A DNA stretch of 64,000 bases from Haloimpatiens sp042688525 (lineage in GTDB: Bacteria; Bacillota; Clostridia; Clostridiales; Clostridiaceae), in assembly GCF_042688525.2 (NCBI RefSeq), contig NZ_JBHWAB010000001.1, positions 2,480,001 through 2,544,000 on the forward strand, in the 5' to 3' direction. This document shows positions 26,358 through 34,178 of this stretch, one piece after another. The notes beneath the pieces were generated by a model. That model worked only from the letters and a program-made list of their open reading frames with translations. It did not search any database and was not told where the DNA came from. Within the stretch, counting starts at the first letter, position 1; every line of letters starts with the position of its first letter. The position numbers and the translations under genes are program-made.

Positions 26358-27273
26358 AATATTTGACTTGTAATTTATCTCCTTTCACAAAATCATATAT
26401 ATATTCAATAGTACCAATACCTTTTTTATTACTAAGTATTATAGCTCTACTAAATACTGAATTATCTATAATATCTTTAAATACGGATCTTCTATATAAA
26501 TCTTGTTCATTATATCCATGTATAGTTGTTACTAAACTCACTCCCGAATTTAATGCAAGTATTATACTTTCCATATCCTTGTAAGTACCAATTTCATCAC
26601 ACACTATAACCTCTGGTCCCATACTTCTGATAGCCATAATAATTCCTTCACTTTTAGGACAATTATCTAAAACATCTGTTCTTATACCTACATCCATTTG
26701 AGGAATTCCTTTATAGCAACTACATATTTCACTTCTCTCATCAATTGCACACACTTTTTTTCCACTTACATTTTCAAATCCATTTGATATATTACGTGTT
26801 AAATCTCTAAGCAGCGTAGTTTTTCCACATTTAGGTGGTGAAATTATTATAGTATTTAATATTCTATTATCCTTTACTATATAAGAAATTAATTTATTAG
26901 AACATCCTTTTACTTGTTTACATATTCTTATGTTTATTGAACTAATATTTTTAATGGTTTTAACTCTATTATTTTCTATAACGCAAATGCCACAAATGCC
27001 TACCCTATGTCCACCTTTGATTGTTATATATCCCTTTCTTATTTCTTCTTCAAATGCATATATAGAATAATTACTAAACCTTTGTATCATTGTTTTTATA
27101 TCTTCTTCTTTAGCACAATAATTTGTTATTATTTCCTTATTACACAGTTGAAATATAACTGGTTTATTTATTCGTATACGTATCTCTTGAATTTCATTTA
27201 AATCTTTAATGTTTTGTAAAAGTTTTTCTATATTGTAACTTAAAAAATTTTTTATTTCTGTAAAGTACATCAT
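26350..27273 (-). CDS. spoIIIAA: Stage III sporulation protein AA, ATPase
   Basis: 307 residues. A secretion-type ATPase: Walker A PPKCGKTTLLRD (about residue 150), the Asp-box/Walker B region MGPEVIVCDEIGT and a conserved GHRVGICG earlier. It is the only predicted ATPase of the channel, working on the mother-cell side. First gene of the eight-gene spoIIIA operon; AGGAGG precedes the ATG. A sigma-E promoter is expected but not identified. Confidence 0.95.
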   Translation of the reverse strand: MMYFTEIKNFLSYNIEKLLQNIKDLNEIQEIRIRINKPVIFQLCNKEIITNYCAKEEDIKTMIQRFSNYSIYAFEEEIRKGYITIKGGHRVGICGICVIENNRVKTIKNISSINIRICKQVKGCSNKLISYIVKDNRILNTIIISPPKCGKTTLLRDLTRNISNGFENVSGKKVCAIDERSEICSCYKGIPQMDVGIRTDVLDNCPKSEGIIMAIRSMGPEVIVCDEIGTYKDMESIILALNSGVSLVTTIHGYNEQDLYRRSVFKDIIDNSVFSRAIILSNKKGIGTIEYIYDFVKGDKLQVKYYD

Positions 27274-27334
27274 TATATCCTCCTTTCTATTTAATGTGTA
27301 TTGAAACTTTTATTAAATTATTACTATTTTTACA

Positions 27335-27370
27335 TAAAAAAAAAGCTATTGGATTTCCAATAGCTTTTTT
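27335..27370 (-). terminator. Rho-independent terminator after the zinc-ribbon gene
   Basis: AAAAAAGCTATTGG (27339-27352) and CCAATAGCTTTTTT (27357-27370) form a perfect 14-bp stem with a 4-nt loop, followed on the minus strand by a run of Ts (27344-27335). It ends the transcript of the gene at 27383-27790 before spoIIIAA. Confidence 0.85.
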
Positions 27371-27382
27371 ACGGTTATATGA

Positions 27383-27790
27383 TTATTCAGCTTTGGTACT
27401 TTCTTCATCTTCAAGTACTATACCATAGCGACAATTAGGACATTCTAATTTTGTTTTATCATCAAATAAACTTTTTTCTATATATATGGGTTCTCCACAA
27501 TTAGGACATTCTAATTCCTTAAAATCATCTTCATTGTAATCAGATCCATCATCTATATCGTCATATACTCCATAAATTTCATCTTCAACATCACTCAAAT
27601 CATTATCAATTTGATTGATATATTCTTTTAAATTCTTGTTTTCTTCATTGATACGACAAAGCTCATCACTTATGTCAAATAAAACACTACCGATTTCACA
27701 AATAACTTTACCTTCTTTTGTTTCGCTATCAATGCCTAAACCATCTATTAGTCCATTTAAATATGACACTTTTGATTTAATAGATTTCAT
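27383..27790 (-). CDS. CD1247 N-terminal-type zinc-ribbon protein
   Basis: 135 residues. The N-terminus (MKSIKSKVSYLNGLIDGLGI) matches a small clostridial family described only by its N-terminal domain (CD1247). A helical, acidic middle part follows. The C-terminus has CPNCGEPI and CPNCRYG, two CxxC pairs that should bind one zinc. Function unknown; it may be an RNA- or nucleotide-associated small regulator, which is only a guess. It stands between efp and the spoIIIA operon with its own terminator. Confidence 0.7.
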   Translation of the reverse strand: MKSIKSKVSYLNGLIDGLGIDSETKEGKVICEIGSVLFDISDELCRINEENKNLKEYINQIDNDLSDVEDEIYGVYDDIDDGSDYNEDDFKELECPNCGEPIYIEKSLFDDKTKLECPNCRYGIVLEDEESTKAE

Positions 27791-27837
27791 ATAACCACTT
27801 CCTTAATAAGTAATGTTAGCACATTTATTATTATGTA

Positions 27838-28395
27838 CTAAACTCTTTCCATATATTCACCTGTTCTTGTATCTACTCTTATCACTTGACCTTCATTGAC
27901 AAATAATGGTACTTGAACATTTGCTCCTGTTTCTAATTTTGCTGGTTTCATTACATTTGTAGCTGTATTTCCTTTAGCACCTGGTTCTGTTTCTACTATT
28001 TGTAATTCAACAAAGTTTGGTGCTTCAACTGAGAAAGCTTCATTTTTATAAAATTTAATAACTGCAAACATATTTTCTTTTAAGAATTTTATAGCATTTT
28101 CAACTTGCTCATAGTTTAAAGGTATTTGTTCAAATGTTTGTTGATCCATGAAATAATATAATTCTCCATCAGAATATAAATATTGCATTTCTTTTCTTTC
28201 AATAACAGCTTCTTGAAGTTTTTCTGTTGGGTTAAATGTTTTTTCAACTACTCCACCAGAAATAACATTTTTTAATTTAGTTCTTACGAAAGCTGCTCCT
28301 TTACCTGGCTTAACATGTAAGAATTCTACTACTGTAAAAACTTGTCCATCTAATTCAAAAGTTGTTCCTTTTCTTAAATCTCCTGCTGAAATCAT
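27838..28395 (-). CDS. efp: Elongation factor P
   Basis: 185 residues from the ATG at 28395 (GGAGG 8 nt upstream). All three beta-barrel domains are recognisable: MISAGDLRKGTTFELDGQ, the tip loop KPGKGAAFVR with the residue that may be modified (Lys32 region), and the C-terminal RVDTRTGEYMERV. EF-P relieves ribosome stalling at polyproline runs. It is preceded by a good sigma-A promoter. Confidence 0.97.
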   Translation of the reverse strand: MISAGDLRKGTTFELDGQVFTVVEFLHVKPGKGAAFVRTKLKNVISGGVVEKTFNPTEKLQEAVIERKEMQYLYSDGELYYFMDQQTFEQIPLNYEQVENAIKFLKENMFAVIKFYKNEAFSVEAPNFVELQIVETEPGAKGNTATNVMKPAKLETGANVQVPLFVNEGQVIRVDTRTGEYMERV

Positions 28396-28430
28396 CCAGT
28401 ATCCCTCCAAAATCAATTAATTCATTATAT

Positions 28431-28460
28431 ATTATAACCTTTTATAGGTACTTAATACAA
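28431..28460 (-). promoter_or_regulatory. Sigma-A promoter of efp
   Basis: Minus strand TTGTAT (28460-28455), 18 nt, TATAAT (28436-28431). The -10 box is perfect and lies about 35 nt before the efp start codon. Confidence 0.6.
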
Positions 28461-28566
28461 CTAAAATTACATGTATATTAGTTCTTTAGTATATAACTAA
28501 ACCACTGTTATTTTATCAAAAGTCTTTCATATTTGCAAATTTTTCTTCACTTATACTTTGTTCTTT

Positions 28567-28971
28567 CTATTTATAAAACTCCATACACATTTTTATTAAA
28601 TTTTTATTTTTGTTAAAATTTAACTTATTTATCCTATAAAAATTTTGTTTTTTAACAAAATTTTGTATCTCACAATATAAACTTTTAATATCTTTATTAT
28701 ACTCAATCTCTATATTAAAAAACTTATCATCATTGCCCATAAGGTTTATACTTTTTATGTTAAAGTTTTTTGAATTATATATTTCTTTCAATACATCACT
28801 ATATCTACAACTTATATTTTTCTTTTTATTGTCTCTTTTATAACATGTACTTGTGTTAAATCTATCTTTAACCTTAGTAATTTTTTTCTCCACATTTATA
28901 TTATAATACATTAATCCAAAACAAATAATTAAACATATCATTAGTATCAATAAAGCTTTTCTTCTTATCAT
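28567..28971 (-). CDS. Pilus-operon membrane protein, PilO-like by position
   Basis: 134 residues: a single N-terminal membrane segment (about 5-24) and a lysine/asparagine-rich C-terminal part with alternating strands and helices. I do not recognise it by sequence. It overlaps the PilN-like gene by 4 nt (ATGA) and ends the pilus operon, the position of PilO in other systems, and its layout (short tail, membrane helix, small periplasm-side domain) agrees. PilO is normally near 200 residues, so this would be a reduced version. Confidence 0.55.
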   Translation of the reverse strand: MIRRKALLILMICLIICFGLMYYNINVEKKITKVKDRFNTSTCYKRDNKKKNISCRYSDVLKEIYNSKNFNIKSINLMGNDDKFFNIEIEYNKDIKSLYCEIQNFVKKQNFYRINKLNFNKNKNLIKMCMEFYK

Positions 28972-29435
28972 TTCACCACTTCCACTGTTATATTAAACTC
29001 ATTACTAGTTTTGCTGCATGGAACTGTTAAATCTACTATTCTATATTTATTATCATTTTCTATTTTTTTAATAAAATCAAAATAAGTATTTATATGTTGA
29101 ATTTTTAGTTTTAAATTAATATAATTTTTTTCCAATATAGTATTTTCAAAAATAATTTCACCTTTATAATCATGTTCCATTTCTAAAAATGCCTCCATGC
29201 TCATCAAAATACTTGTATCTTTAACCATTTTTGTTGTTTTGTTAGTATCTGCTTGTTTTTGTATACTTTCATGCCTATGGGTTAAAGTATTTAATTTATT
29301 TCTTAAATTTATGGATTTTATAAACAATATTGCACTTACTATTAACAACACTACTATTATATTTTTTACTATTGAATTAATTTTTCTTGTCTTATTATTT
29401 TTATACCATTGTGGCAAAAAATTTATCTTCTCCAT
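28968..29435 (-). CDS. pilN: PilN-like pilus assembly protein
   Basis: 155 residues from the ATG at 29435 (GAGAGG 6 nt upstream); a TTG at 29450 is not needed. It begins MEKINFLPQWY, the conserved cytoplasmic INLLP-type motif through which PilN binds PilM, then a membrane helix (about 28-46), a short coiled coil and a small C-terminal domain. It links cytoplasmic and outer parts of the type IV pilus machine. Confidence 0.75.
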   Translation of the reverse strand: MEKINFLPQWYKNNKTRKINSIVKNIIVVLLIVSAILFIKSINLRNKLNTLTHRHESIQKQADTNKTTKMVKDTSILMSMEAFLEMEHDYKGEIIFENTILEKNYINLKLKIQHINTYFDFIKKIENDNKYRIVDLTVPCSKTSNEFNITVEVVK

Positions 29436-30160
29436 ATTGTACCTCTCCAACTTCTCAATAAATAACTTAATATTTCTTTTCCGTCATACTTTAATTCTTT
29501 GCAATTATATTTTTTAGAAATCTTTGACTTAATATTTTCAAATTGAAAGTTTACTAAATATATATTTTCTAATACTTGATTAAAGTTTATATGACTTTTT
29601 AGTATATAGTTAAATTCATTAAAAAATTCTTCTTCATTTCCATTGAAATCTTTCATTATAGTATTGTACAGCATATATTTTTTTAAAATATCAATAATAT
29701 ATAAGTTAGAATTATAATAAAAAATCATAATATAGTTAACTTCTTTTATATACTTTTTAAAATAGTTCAAAAAAACAAATTGAATTAAATTCACTCCTTT
29801 TATTTTTGTATTACTATTTATATAATTTTTAAAAGGATTAAGGGTTTTTGAATTAATACAAAATACTATTATTTCATAGCTAGTATTTAATTCTTTGGAT
29901 ATTACATAATCAAATATTAAATCCTCTATGTTTTTAAAATAAAACCTTAACTCATTTTTTACTATTGTATAAATTTTATTCTTTTTAACCTTAGGAATAG
30001 TCAGAAGTTTAATATATACTCTCTCACCCTCAACTACTAAATATAGATTTCTATTTTTTAAATCTACATTGACATCTTTAAGATTTTTTAACTTTTGATT
30101 ATTTATTATAGATAGATTTCTATCGTTTATTTCTAATATGGTATTCTTCTTAAAAATCAA
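29423..30160 (-). CDS. PilM-like protein, divergent and short
   Basis: About 245 residues from a TTG at 30160 (GGTGG 7 nt upstream); an in-frame ATG at 30199 lies inside the preceding gene and lacks a ribosome-binding site. The N-terminal part (ILEINDRNLSII, then VYIKLLTIPKVKKNKIYTIVKNEL) resembles the actin-fold start of PilM/GspL-type proteins, but PilM is usually about 350 residues and I see no clear ATP-binding phosphate loops. Identification rests on order: it precedes the PilN-like gene. Confidence 0.5.
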   Translation of the reverse strand: MIFKKNTILEINDRNLSIINNQKLKNLKDVNVDLKNRNLYLVVEGERVYIKLLTIPKVKKNKIYTIVKNELRFYFKNIEDLIFDYVISKELNTSYEIIVFCINSKTLNPFKNYINSNTKIKGVNLIQFVFLNYFKKYIKEVNYIMIFYYNSNLYIIDILKKYMLYNTIMKDFNGNEEEFFNEFNYILKSHINFNQVLENIYLVNFQFENIKSKISKKYNCKELKYDGKEILSYLLRSWRGTIWRR

Positions 30161-30176
30161 TTCCTTTCCACCTTCT

Positions 30177-30761
30177 TTAAATATTCTTAGAAAATACATA
30201 ATTAAACTTTATATTTTCACCTTCTACAATACATTCATATATATCAACTACACAGGAATCACCATCTTTTAAATTTGGTATTTGAAAACAATTTTTAACA
30301 GACTGTTCTGAAATTTTCGAATATTTATCACAATAATCTATAAAATCACATTCATTTTTTATTTGCTCAATCTTTTCTGCTTTAAAATACTGCTTCATAG
30401 AAACATCCATACCATTTTGTATATATTTTATTAATTCATTTACTTTTTTTGATTTTGGTACCTCATTTGACTTTTTTAGTTCTTTCTTTTCTAATTCTTC
30501 CTTTTTAAAATATTCGTTTATAGTATTATTATCTAATGGCTTAACATTTGCTAGTATATATGCTTTTAATTTAGTTAAAATATATTCTCTTTTGTCTACT
30601 TCTAAATCTTTTTTCTTGAAAAAATCCATTTTATAATTATTTACTTTTTTATTATCCATTTCTATTAAAAAGCAATATGTAGCCATATTTAATAACAGCA
30701 TTCCTACAAGCATTACATAAACTAAAATAAACCCTTTTTTTAATTTCTTACACCTATACAT
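30177..30761 (-). CDS. GspK/PilX-like pseudopilin lacking Glu+5
   Basis: 194 residues from the ATG at 30761 (GAAGGTG 6 nt upstream; a GTG at 30770 is too close). A short basic leader ending KKG is followed by FILVYVMLVGMLLL. This looks like a type IV prepilin cleavage site, but position +5 is Tyr, not Glu. Absence of Glu+5 is the mark of GspK-type tip pseudopilins. The rest is lysine-rich and helical. Embedded between prepilin and PilM-like genes with overlaps on both sides. The GspK/PilX comparison is inference. Confidence 0.55.
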   Translation of the reverse strand: MYRCKKLKKGFILVYVMLVGMLLLNMATYCFLIEMDNKKVNNYKMDFFKKKDLEVDKREYILTKLKAYILANVKPLDNNTINEYFKKEELEKKELKKSNEVPKSKKVNELIKYIQNGMDVSMKQYFKAEKIEQIKNECDFIDYCDKYSKISEQSVKNCFQIPNLKDGDSCVVDIYECIVEGENIKFNYVFSKNI

Positions 30762-31270
30762 CCATAACACCTTCGTCCTGCATCATCCACGATACATAAA
30801 TACATTACATTATCTTGCTTAGTCACTGTAAATTCTTTTACTCCCTCTTGAAGTATGTTTGCACCTATTACTTCCCAGCCACTAACTATTTTTTCTTTAT
30901 AAGTAATTTTTAACTTATCTACATCAAGTGTAATTATTTTTCTTTTATTTAAATCTTTTGTAAAATGTTTATCATTTTCCTTATCATCACAATAAGTTAT
31001 TACTATATTTTTTATATTATCTCTATTAATTTGTTCATCTGATGTTCTTTTATTAACTTCCACATTAACTTCCACATTAGCTCTATTTTTAGTTAATCTC
31101 TCAATTATATTTATAGTAGCTTTGCTTGAAGAATTAACTTGACTGGAATAGATATATTTTTTATATTTATTTGTTTGTGTAACTATAGTTTTAGTTATTG
31201 AAATAAGTATAGTACTTATAATGCTTAAAGTTATCACTACTTCTATTAATGTAAATCCTTTTTTTCTCAT
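30740..31270 (-). CDS. Type IV prepilin-like protein, short leader
   Basis: 176 residues. It starts MRKKGFTLIEVVITLSIIS, a classic class III signal: five-residue leader, cleavage after Gly, methylated Phe, Glu at +5, then one long hydrophobic helix. The globular part is lysine/asparagine-rich. Probably a minor pilin. It overlaps the genes on either side by 4 and 22 nt. Confidence 0.85.
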   Translation of the reverse strand: MRKKGFTLIEVVITLSIISTILISITKTIVTQTNKYKKYIYSSQVNSSSKATINIIERLTKNRANVEVNVEVNKRTSDEQINRDNIKNIVITYCDDKENDKHFTKDLNKRKIITLDVDKLKITYKEKIVSGWEVIGANILQEGVKEFTVTKQDNVMYLCIVDDAGRRCYGCIGVRN

Positions 31271-31755
31271 TTATAATTCCCCTTAATAAATTCTGTCCCT
31301 ATATTTCTATTTTCATCGAAATAATAACTTATTTTTATTTTAACTATTTCATCATTTTGTAACTTATTAATATCAATTTCAATATGTGGATAACTGTACT
31401 CTTGATTTTTATCTTTACGTTTTATAATATTAATCAAATTTCCCTCTTTAAGTAAATCAAACTTTATATTTTCGTTACATATATACAATTTACTATTATT
31501 ATTTTCATCATTTTCATTATGATTTTTATTTAACTCAATGACTTCATTAAAAGAAAAATTATTTAATAAATTTAGTTTTACTCCTTGTAAAAATGATGCA
31601 GAATTATTAATATCATTATTTTTTTTCATTAAATTTAAAGTATTTACATATACTTTAACTGCCATAAAAAATAAAATTGAAAATATGCACACACTACATA
31701 TTACTTCTGCTGTACAAAATCCTCTTAGTTTTCTATTCTTATTTAACTCTAACAT
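31267..31755 (-). CDS. Type IV prepilin-like protein with variant cleavage site
   Basis: 162 residues from the ATG at 31755 (GGAAG 5 nt upstream; the GTG at 31770 lacks a site). The leader ends KLRG and the mature helix begins FCTAEVICSVCIFSILFF: Gly at -1, Phe at +1 and Glu at +5 are kept, but TLI is replaced by CTA and the helix contains two cysteines. It overlaps neighbouring genes by 4 and 17 nt. Likely a minor pilin. Confidence 0.75.
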   Translation of the reverse strand: MLELNKNRKLRGFCTAEVICSVCIFSILFFMAVKVYVNTLNLMKKNNDINNSASFLQGVKLNLLNNFSFNEVIELNKNHNENDENNNSKLYICNENIKFDLLKEGNLINIIKRKDKNQEYSYPHIEIDINKLQNDEIVKIKISYYFDENRNIGTEFIKGNYK

Positions 31756-32227
31756 AATCACTTCCCACACAAATAGTAATATCCCTAGTTTGAGGTAAAA
31801 TTTTTATTGTTATAGTTCCACAATTACTACACACACCATCTCTAGCTATTATTAATGTATCTTCTGAAAGATTTGTGGAACATTTGATTTCATTACTTAA
31901 CTTTAATAAACTAATTTCATCAAAAGCTATCTTAAACTTAAATTCATTATGTTCTTCATCATATATTACTTTCCCATCTATACAATTAGTTTTGCAATAC
32001 TCCCTGCAGCAATTAATATAGCTTGCTATTTTATTATGATAATAATGAATTTTAGTGCTTTTATTAAATTTACCTATATTTTTAATTCCTATAGAACCAA
32101 TACATACTATACATCCCAAAATAGATATAGCAACTATAACTTCTATTAAAGTAAATCCTTTCTTCTTCAGTATGTTTTCACTTATTAAACTTTTATTATT
32201 TTTAATATTAATATCATTCTTTCTCAT
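31739..32227 (-). CDS. Type IV prepilin-like protein, long leader
   Basis: 162 residues. The prepilin motif KKKGFTLIEVIVAISILG is preceded by an unusually long 24-residue, lysine/asparagine-rich leader. The mature part contains several cysteines (CCREYCKTNC, CSNCG), possibly disulfide-bonded outside the cell. It overlaps the next pilin gene upstream by 14 nt. Confidence 0.82.
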   Translation of the reverse strand: MRKNDINIKNNKSLISENILKKKGFTLIEVIVAISILGCIVCIGSIGIKNIGKFNKSTKIHYYHNKIASYINCCREYCKTNCIDGKVIYDEEHNEFKFKIAFDEISLLKLSNEIKCSTNLSEDTLIIARDGVCSNCGTITIKILPQTRDITICVGSDYVRVK

Positions 32228-32690
32228 ATACTCTTCTCACAGCCTTAATACTATTTGTTGTCCTTTGCTCTTCTGGTCCCACTTCTTCTACATCACATAT
32301 CTTATCTTTTTTATCATTAATTTTAACTATACACCTATACTCCTTTTTATTATTCAAATAATTAGTAGTTACCTTGTTACATGAATTTTCATTTGAAATT
32401 CCTATACTTTTAATATTATTAATACCAATATTTAGTGAATTAGCTATTTCACTTCTTAATTTATCTTTAGTTTCTTTTGATGCCCCTTCCTTTAGTTCCT
32501 CTTTAAATTCATAATTCACAACACATAATTGTATTTGCCTTCCTAAATTTAATGCTGTTTCTTTTTCTGCATACTGTTTATATTTTAAATACTTAGGTGC
32601 AGCAATCATTGCTATTATAGAAATAATTGATAGTACTATGACTAATTCAATTAAGGTAAACCCTTTTTTATTAAATTTTAACCTTAACAT
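32214..32690 (-). CDS. Type IV pilin, candidate major subunit
   Basis: 158 residues. Ten-residue leader, then GFTLIELVIVLSIISIIAMIAAPKYLKYKQ, the best-conserved pilin N-terminus in the operon, including a helix-breaking Pro about 22 residues into the mature part. It lies directly after pilC, the usual place for the main pilin. GAAAGGA precedes the ATG. Major versus minor cannot be decided from sequence alone. Confidence 0.85.
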   Translation of the reverse strand: MLRLKFNKKGFTLIELVIVLSIISIIAMIAAPKYLKYKQYAEKETALNLGRQIQLCVVNYEFKEELKEGASKETKDKLRSEIANSLNIGINNIKSIGISNENSCNKVTTNYLNNKKEYRCIVKINDKKDKICDVEEVGPEEQRTTNSIKAVRRVYEKE

Positions 32691-32716
32691 TATATTAATT
32701 CCTTTCTAAAATTTAT

Positions 32717-33898
32717 TTACATAGAAATTATACTGGTCATATTCATAATTGGTAAAAATATTGATATTATAGTAAAACCTACAAAAACTGATACTAATAT
32801 TATCATTATAGGTTCAATTAATCTTAAAACTCTTTCCAATACATCCTTAAAATCATTTTTTATAATAGTTTCTATTTTTTTCAATGCTGAATCTAACTTT
32901 CCACTTACTTCACCACTTGCAATCATAGAAACAACAAATGGTTGAAATATTTCTATTTCTTTTATAGAATCAGCTATTCCCATACCTTTATTGATTTTTT
33001 CCAGCATAGAAGAATATTTATTTTTCAAAAGATAGTTGTCCGTAGTTTTAATAATTATATCTAAAGACTTTGTGATATTCACTCCACTATTTAATAATAT
33101 AGAAAGGCTTTGTACATATTTTATTTCTTCTTTTTTATAAAACAAAGTTCTAACTATAGGCATCTTAAATTTTATTTTATCTATGATTTGTAAATTTTTA
33201 TTACTTTTAAGCAAAAACAATATTAAGATCAATATAATTGGAAATAACACTAAAAAAGACTTATTAAATATTTTCATAAATATCACAGTTATTAATGGTA
33301 ATTTTACTCCCATAGACATAATACTTTCAGTAAAAGCAGGAACTACTTTCATAATTAAAAAAACAGTCATACAGATAGTTGTTATAAATACAAAGATGGG
33401 ATAAATAAGTGATGATACTAATTTCTTTTTAATTTCGTATTTATAATAATAGTATCTGTGTAATTTTTTAAATACTCCTTCTAAATTTCCACTTTCTTCT
33501 CCCACTTTTACCATTGTTGTTAGAAATACTGGAAATATATCTTTAAATCCACTCATACTTTCATATAAACTTTTTCCTTGTTGAAGTTCTTCTTTTATTG
33601 TATTTACGCTTTCTTTTAATCTTTGATTTGTACATTGATAATTTATAATATTAAGTGACTCTACGATAGGTATACCAGAAGTTATCAATTCATATAATTG
33701 TTCACAAAATTCATATATATCTCTTAATGAAACTTTTTTTCTCACTATAGATTTCAAACTATTTATTTCCCTATAATAAGTAAGAAAAAAACCTTTATTC
33801 CTTATGGTATAATACAATTCTTCTACACTATTACATACATAATTTCCTTTTATTTCTTGTCCATATATGTTTTTCCCTTTATAACAATACTTTTTCAT
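32717..33898 (-). CDS. pilC: Inner-membrane platform protein PilC/GspF
   Basis: 393 residues, two T2SSF domains. Each has the cytoplasmic helical bundle and membrane segments; recognisable are YELITSGIPIVESLNII (first half), KVGEESGNLEGVFKKL and MIASGEVSGKLDSALKKI (second half), and the C-terminal RLIEPIMIILVSVFVGF. It connects the PilB motor to pilin assembly. AAGGTG is 5 nt before the ATG. A long-hairpin repeat separates it from pilB. Confidence 0.95.
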   Translation of the reverse strand: MKKYCYKGKNIYGQEIKGNYVCNSVEELYYTIRNKGFFLTYYREINSLKSIVRKKVSLRDIYEFCEQLYELITSGIPIVESLNIINYQCTNQRLKESVNTIKEELQQGKSLYESMSGFKDIFPVFLTTMVKVGEESGNLEGVFKKLHRYYYYKYEIKKKLVSSLIYPIFVFITTICMTVFLIMKVVPAFTESIMSMGVKLPLITVIFMKIFNKSFLVLFPIILILILFLLKSNKNLQIIDKIKFKMPIVRTLFYKKEEIKYVQSLSILLNSGVNITKSLDIIIKTTDNYLLKNKYSSMLEKINKGMGIADSIKEIEIFQPFVVSMIASGEVSGKLDSALKKIETIIKNDFKDVLERVLRLIEPIMIILVSVFVGFTIISIFLPIMNMTSIISM

Positions 33899-33921
33899 TT
33901 CTTCACCTTATTATTTTCAAC

Positions 33922-34174
33922 TCAACTTTCACAACAAAAATACTGTCTAGCGAAGGGAAATGATATATTGCGTAAGAAACATTTGAACAAAGTTTACAAG
34001 TTCTTAGCTTTGCGAATTTGAAAAAAGTTATTTTTTAATTACTGATTCCTACGGAATATTAATTAAAAAATCTTTTTTCAACATGAGTAAAGCTTAGAAC
34101 TTGTTACTGAAGTGAAAGGTTTCTAAGCAATCTATCATTTCCCGTAGCGGCTGTTTTTCATATGCGAAAGTTGA
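33922..34174. repeat. Long-hairpin intergenic repeat, full copy 2 (inverted orientation)
   Basis: About 253 bp from TCAACTTTCAC to GCGAAAGTTGA. It is the reverse complement of the copies at 3941-4193 and 51125-51398 and retains every arm: GAAATGATATATTGC with ATCTATCATTTCCC, ACAAGTTCTTAGC with GCTTAGAACTTGT, and the centre ATTCCTACGGAAT. It fills the whole pilB-pilC gap, breaking what would otherwise be a continuous operon. Confidence 0.88.
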
Positions 34175-34178
34175 ATTT

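Noticed and set aside
28968..30160. Frameshifted remains of one full-length PilM gene
   Set aside because: The overlapping genes each have their own ribosome-binding sequences and distinct membrane topology, consistent with separate PilM/N-like proteins.
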